NCBI GenBank assembly: GCA_007844125.1
Contig: CM017555.1
Coordinates: 28,889,325 to 28,953,324 of the forward strand
From: Sinonovacula constricta
Lineage: Eukaryota > Mollusca > Bivalvia > Cardiida > Solecurtidae
Length of the DNA: 64,000 nt
Direction: 5' to 3'
The notes under the pieces were generated by a model. That model was given only the letters and a program-made list of their open reading frames with translations. It made no database searches and was not told where the DNA came from. Of this stretch, positions 59,846-64,000 are shown piece after piece; position 1 is the first letter of the stretch, and the number at the start of each line of letters is the position of its first letter. The position numbers were made by a program, and so were the translations under genes.

Positions 59846-62675
59846 AACACAACAACAAGAGACGTCACGATGCTATTTTGACATCTAACGTATAAACTTT
59901 TTAAATCATTTTTGTAATTGTTTCTGCGTGCAGAAGAAGGCACGTTAAATATGGAATTGGTTAGACTTTTCCGCAAGGAACATTTTAGTCAGTCAGTTTG
60001 CTTTTTACGTAGAAAAAAAAAATGTGTAGAGTTGGAAGTCGGTGATCTTAAACCTGGTCGATATTGTTGTTTTGCCTAATCGTTCTAGTGACTTGCTCTG
60101 GAAAAGGTCAATTCATCTTTAAGTACTTGTACTTGTATACATTTAAGATTGTAGCGTATGCCTGTCATGCACATATGTCGTCAATATAAACTGTACACGC
60201 ATTGCTAAAAGCAAGGTTTGCTGTTTATGAGGAATACTGTTCAATTTAAACGAATACTAATTACCCTTTACATGTTATTTGTAGTATGTCTTTTCATTAT
60301 TCATTTAAAACTTACATGTAATGACGAATTGTAATTTCTAAATGTTTTGTCCAGATGAGCATATTTGTTTCAACATCAGAGAATGGTTATTGTTATTAAT
60401 ATTGTTTAAGAACTAGGTATACAACTATCATAGCATTGTATCACAAACCTTATAACCGTACTTTATTGTAAGCAATGTTACGTTTGTTTGTTAGAAAATT
60501 GAAAATGAAAAGTTTCCAAGAGCTATTTCACTTCATAAAGACAATTATATTTAGCAACGCCTTTGATTTTAAACTATAAACAATGAAATATATAATATTC
60601 CTTAGTTGCTTTGGTAGAAAACTATGAGAGAATAGACACTTAACTTAATCAGGATTTGATTTGAATCATACGCACTTATTACAGAACATCTTTTCACGGG
60701 TATATACATAAGTGCAGAAGGGCATCTGACTCTACATAATTCGGCGCACGTGGCATAAAAGTTGAGTTACCGACTTAATAATATTCTGACTTTGTAGCCT
60801 CTTAAAAACTGGGTTTGAGTACTTGTCCGGGCAAAGGGCTTAAGGTGGAAGGGTCATCCATCTTACCGGCGCCACGCCAGTGATCTTCACAACCAATTGT
60901 CTTGTGGTTTCCACCGCAAAATTGGCTCTAATGAACATAAATGTGTCGCTGCGATGTATAGAAATCACTAGTTTCAGCGTTAAGTCTGATCAATTTGCGC
61001 TGATCGGGCTTTGAGGTTATATAACAAGGGAAATAGTGTTCTGATAATGGATATCTTAGCAATCGGAATCAACCTGACACGCACATATGTCGCCAGTCAT
61101 CTACTGACATTACATTGGTTTGTCAAAGCTGTCATTAAAAAGCTAAATGTTGAAATCAAAGACATTTTCAGTTATAAGGTAGTCGATGTAATATATGGGT
61201 TATTGTTACCACTTGGAGTGGATACTTCACTTCTACTCGGTATGTTCTTTCATTTCAGATACACATGGATACTAACTTATATCATATTAGGCTTTTCTGT
61301 TCTGGCATCAAACCTCGAGATGTCAAATACTTTGCAAATATTCGATTGAACACACTTTAAAGTTGTTTGGAATAATTGGAATAATCAGTCGTTAAGTTTT
61401 AAATCAATATCGAAATCGTGGCACTCGGATATAATCTTTCACAAACTATCTTGGCAGTGTTACAGTTCATCGTGCATCGTCATGTTAGCTTGAAGTAAAT
61501 TGTAATATCTCAAATACTTAACCAGCAATGTAATTGAATTAGTAATTTAGGGACAATAATAACACAAATGCTCTTCCATAGTCAGAGGCATAACTAAGAT
61601 ATCAAAACTACACTAGAATTTAGGGATGACAACGTTTTTTACGAATTATATGGATACCTTTCCCGTTGACTGAAGTGAGATATCAGTCCATGAACATGAC
61701 TAGTTTCTGCGTCTCGTTCCATGAACCTTTACCTGCTATCTGTATATACAGAGGAAGTGTGCACTCCGGATGGACTTTGCTACAATCTTTGCAAAACACA
61801 TTATACTTTGACTAAATATAACACAAATTAGTGTGTGTTTCCAAATGAGGTAAACTCATGAGGCCATTGCATATCCTGCTTGGTAATGTACCAGTAACAG
61901 CTGACGGATTTACTTGATCTCTAATTACTTTATACCACTTGCATCAGCAGAAACATAATGACACTACATGCTGCCCGCGATCATAGAATTGAAATACATC
62001 TGTACCACCACTATTTACAATGAACAATAAAGTACATGCATTCATCTATGATTTTAATTATTATTATCTCGTCATTATAAAGTCATAAACGGCAGAATTT
62101 AAATTTTTACCTAAACTAGCTGTTGCGTATTTATCTTAATTATCTTAAAATAAAACGTGTTTAATATGACTGTTCAGGCTTCAAATTGGATGATTGCCTA
62201 CTGATTCAAGGTAATGTTCTTCATATGTATGTCTTTTCATAACATGTTATGAGGTTGTACTAACGCTCATTTTGAGGTTCAATTAAATATAAATGTTAGT
62301 TGCATGTCAATTTGCAGTGTCATTTTTAAAGTGTCGTAAATATTTACGTCTTTTTTTTAAATTGATGCTAAGGTGCTTTGCATTATTCGGTATTCTAAAT
62401 TACCTTTGAGGAAACTTAATAGTGATATGACGAGGAAAACGACTTTTAGTTTTTTTGTCCTGTTTGCAGTTTTTGAAAGAGTTTACGGTAAACCTCAGAT
62501 ATATTTATATTTGAAAGCAATGCTAGGATGATTTTCAATATTCTCGACACATCGTGTATAATTAAATCGATTCATCATCAAATTTAAAACTTAATTATGA
62601 TGTTCATTAAAAGCGGGAACAATCTGCGTTGCTTTCAATTTAAGGCATTCCGAAATTGCCTTGTCTGTCTATATT
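59846..62675. other. AT-rich DNA, no supported gene
   Basis: A 112-codon plus-strand frame (61,011-61,349) has two hydrophobic stretches but no family resemblance. A somewhat GC-richer patch at 60,820-60,930 (GGTCATCCATCTTACCGGCG) may be an unrecognised repeat fragment. Confidence 0.45.
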
Positions 62676-62815
62676 ATATAATAAAATATAATATAATAAA
62701 ATATAATATAATATAATATACTGTAATATAATATAATATAATATATAATATAATATAATATAATATAATATAATATAATATAATATAATATAATATAATA
62801 AAATATAATACAAAA
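62676..62815 (+). repeat. (TAATA)n pentanucleotide microsatellite
   Basis: About 27 units of a 5-bp TAATA repeat with a few interruptions (ACTGTAATA, AAATA). Confidence 0.95.
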
Positions 62816-64000
62816 ATAATTTATTTTAATCAGATCAAAATATCAAACGTTCTTTTGACCTTTATTTTAAGTTTACGATTCTTTAAGTTTAATCTCTGAA
62901 ATAGTATACGTTTTGCCTACGTCTGTCTTGGATAACCTGTTTGTGTTTTTGTGTTTTATGGCACACAACCTGTTTGTTGGGAGGCTTATCGTCACACCAA
63001 GAGTCCCTTTTTCAATTATCAGGAGACGGCACCATAAACAAAGATACAAGAATCTATCCACTCAATTTTATTGTGTATATATCAAGCCGTAACCAACTCG
63101 CAAGAAATCGCAACAAAACACAACGAGTCAAATTATCCAGACAACAAGCCGATATGCAAGCCTACTCGTGTAGCTATCCTTACATTTGCTTTAGCGTGAA
63201 CAAGGCTGCCCTACCACTGTACGTTTAACGACTTGGCATGTCTTTGGCCGGAATTGAACTCGATGCTTTTCTTACACAATAAAAACTTAATCTTAACTCT
63301 GCGCCTAGAATAGACTGTGCGGATCCCTGATTATAGAACAGCAAAGGCTGATTATCTTTGCCCGTATCAAAATTAGTGCGCTTATCAACAGATCCAATCG
63401 TGCGATCAACCATTCTCGCATTAAAGAGTAAAAGCCCTTTAGTTGTGTTGCAAATTGTTTTATAGGGGAGAAACAGCCAGATTTCAGATCGATATTCAAG
63501 TCGTTAATGATAAAAATGCAATACGCCGTTTATTTGCATGCACGTGCCGACTCTGGTGTATCCTTTACCCGCAACATTTAAATATGCAATTGTCATTTTA
63601 GCACTGATAAATGCTGTAAGGTTTGCTTTAGTATACAAAGATTGATGAGGAATTATTTGGTTGTCAATAGGTTCGTGAAAAGTCACTATGGTTAAGAGGT
63701 GAGATTCGCAGAAACAGAGCCATTATGGTCGGATATGTCGTCGGTTTTGATCATTTGGCAAAGCGATGTTACACTTACTATCAACGTTAATATACTGCAC
63801 GTGTTTGTTTAAATGTTAGACACAGGAAAGTTCAGAGTCGTTAGAATCGTGTCTTAGTATTTGACAAGTAACAGCGGTATATGTACTAGTGCCATAATGA
63901 ATGATATTTAAATGTTTCTTACCTCGCTTCAAAATATGATATAGCAATAACCGGATTAATTTATTCTATTAGAAACAAAGCCTAGACATATACACGCATA
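62816..64000. other. AT-rich DNA to window end, no supported gene
   Basis: A B-box-like AGTTCAATTCCGG lies on the minus strand at 63,243-63,262, without a convincing A box or cloverleaf. Short frames on both strands are not supported. Confidence 0.45.

Noticed and set aside
61011..61349. 112-codon plus-strand frame with two hydrophobic stretches
   Set aside because: Longest frame outside repeats, yet still plausible by chance. T-rich DNA readily gives hydrophobic runs, and no family resemblance is visible.
63243..63262. Possible tRNA gene or SINE on the minus strand (GAGTTCAATTCCGG)
   Set aside because: Only a B-box-like word. No matching A box, acceptor stem or cloverleaf could be built.

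Overview
ORGANISM AND OVERALL CHARACTER. This is AT-rich, gene-poor eukaryotic DNA with long microsatellites, SINE-like retroposons, a spliced PIF/Harbinger DNA transposon and a large tandem segmental array. There are no bacterial operons, no rRNA and no intact tRNA gene. A metazoan is most likely. The SINE and SSR load would fit a mollusc such as a bivalve, but that is inference and not a taxonomic call. LAYOUT. Positions 1 to about 240 are low-complexity CA/A-rich sequence. From about 245 to 37,345 there are four head-to-tail copies of an 8-10 kb unit: copy 1 about 245-10,727, copy 2 10,728-18,238, copy 3 18,239-28,301 and copy 4 28,302-37,345. Copy 1 is interrupted by a 2.1 kb Harbinger element (407-2,524, flanked by TTA), two SINEs on the minus strand and a SINE inside a candidate exon. 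Copy 2 is shortened at its 3' end, and its last 2.15 kb is almost identical to copy 1. Copies 3 and 4 are very similar along most of their length. From 37,345 to 64,000 the DNA is single-copy-like and AT-rich, with dispersed SINEs, SSRs, one old local duplication (about 41,990-42,760) and one candidate exon at 48,170-48,428. GENES. The only recognisable protein is the Harbinger (HARBI1-like) transposase, minus strand, two exons with a clean GT-AG intron, C-terminally truncated. The array carries a candidate two-exon small gene of unknown function, about 109 codons. Exon 1 is 92 nt and present without indels in copies 2, 3 and 4. The terminal exon is intact only in copy 4, has a 1-nt deletion in copy 3, is broken by a SINE in copy 1 and is missing from copy 2. 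A segment at 48,170-48,428 looks like a diverged terminal exon of the same family: same splice phase and a shared YR...A(I/L)D(Q/E)L.G.PL motif. REPEATS. Two SINE-like families share one central domain of roughly 90-110 bp, which contains a 7-bp hairpin, but have different 5' and 3' modules. Their extreme 3' ends are again similar, which suggests a common LINE partner. Open frames of 60-130 codons are expected by chance in DNA this AT-rich and long, so most were not annotated.
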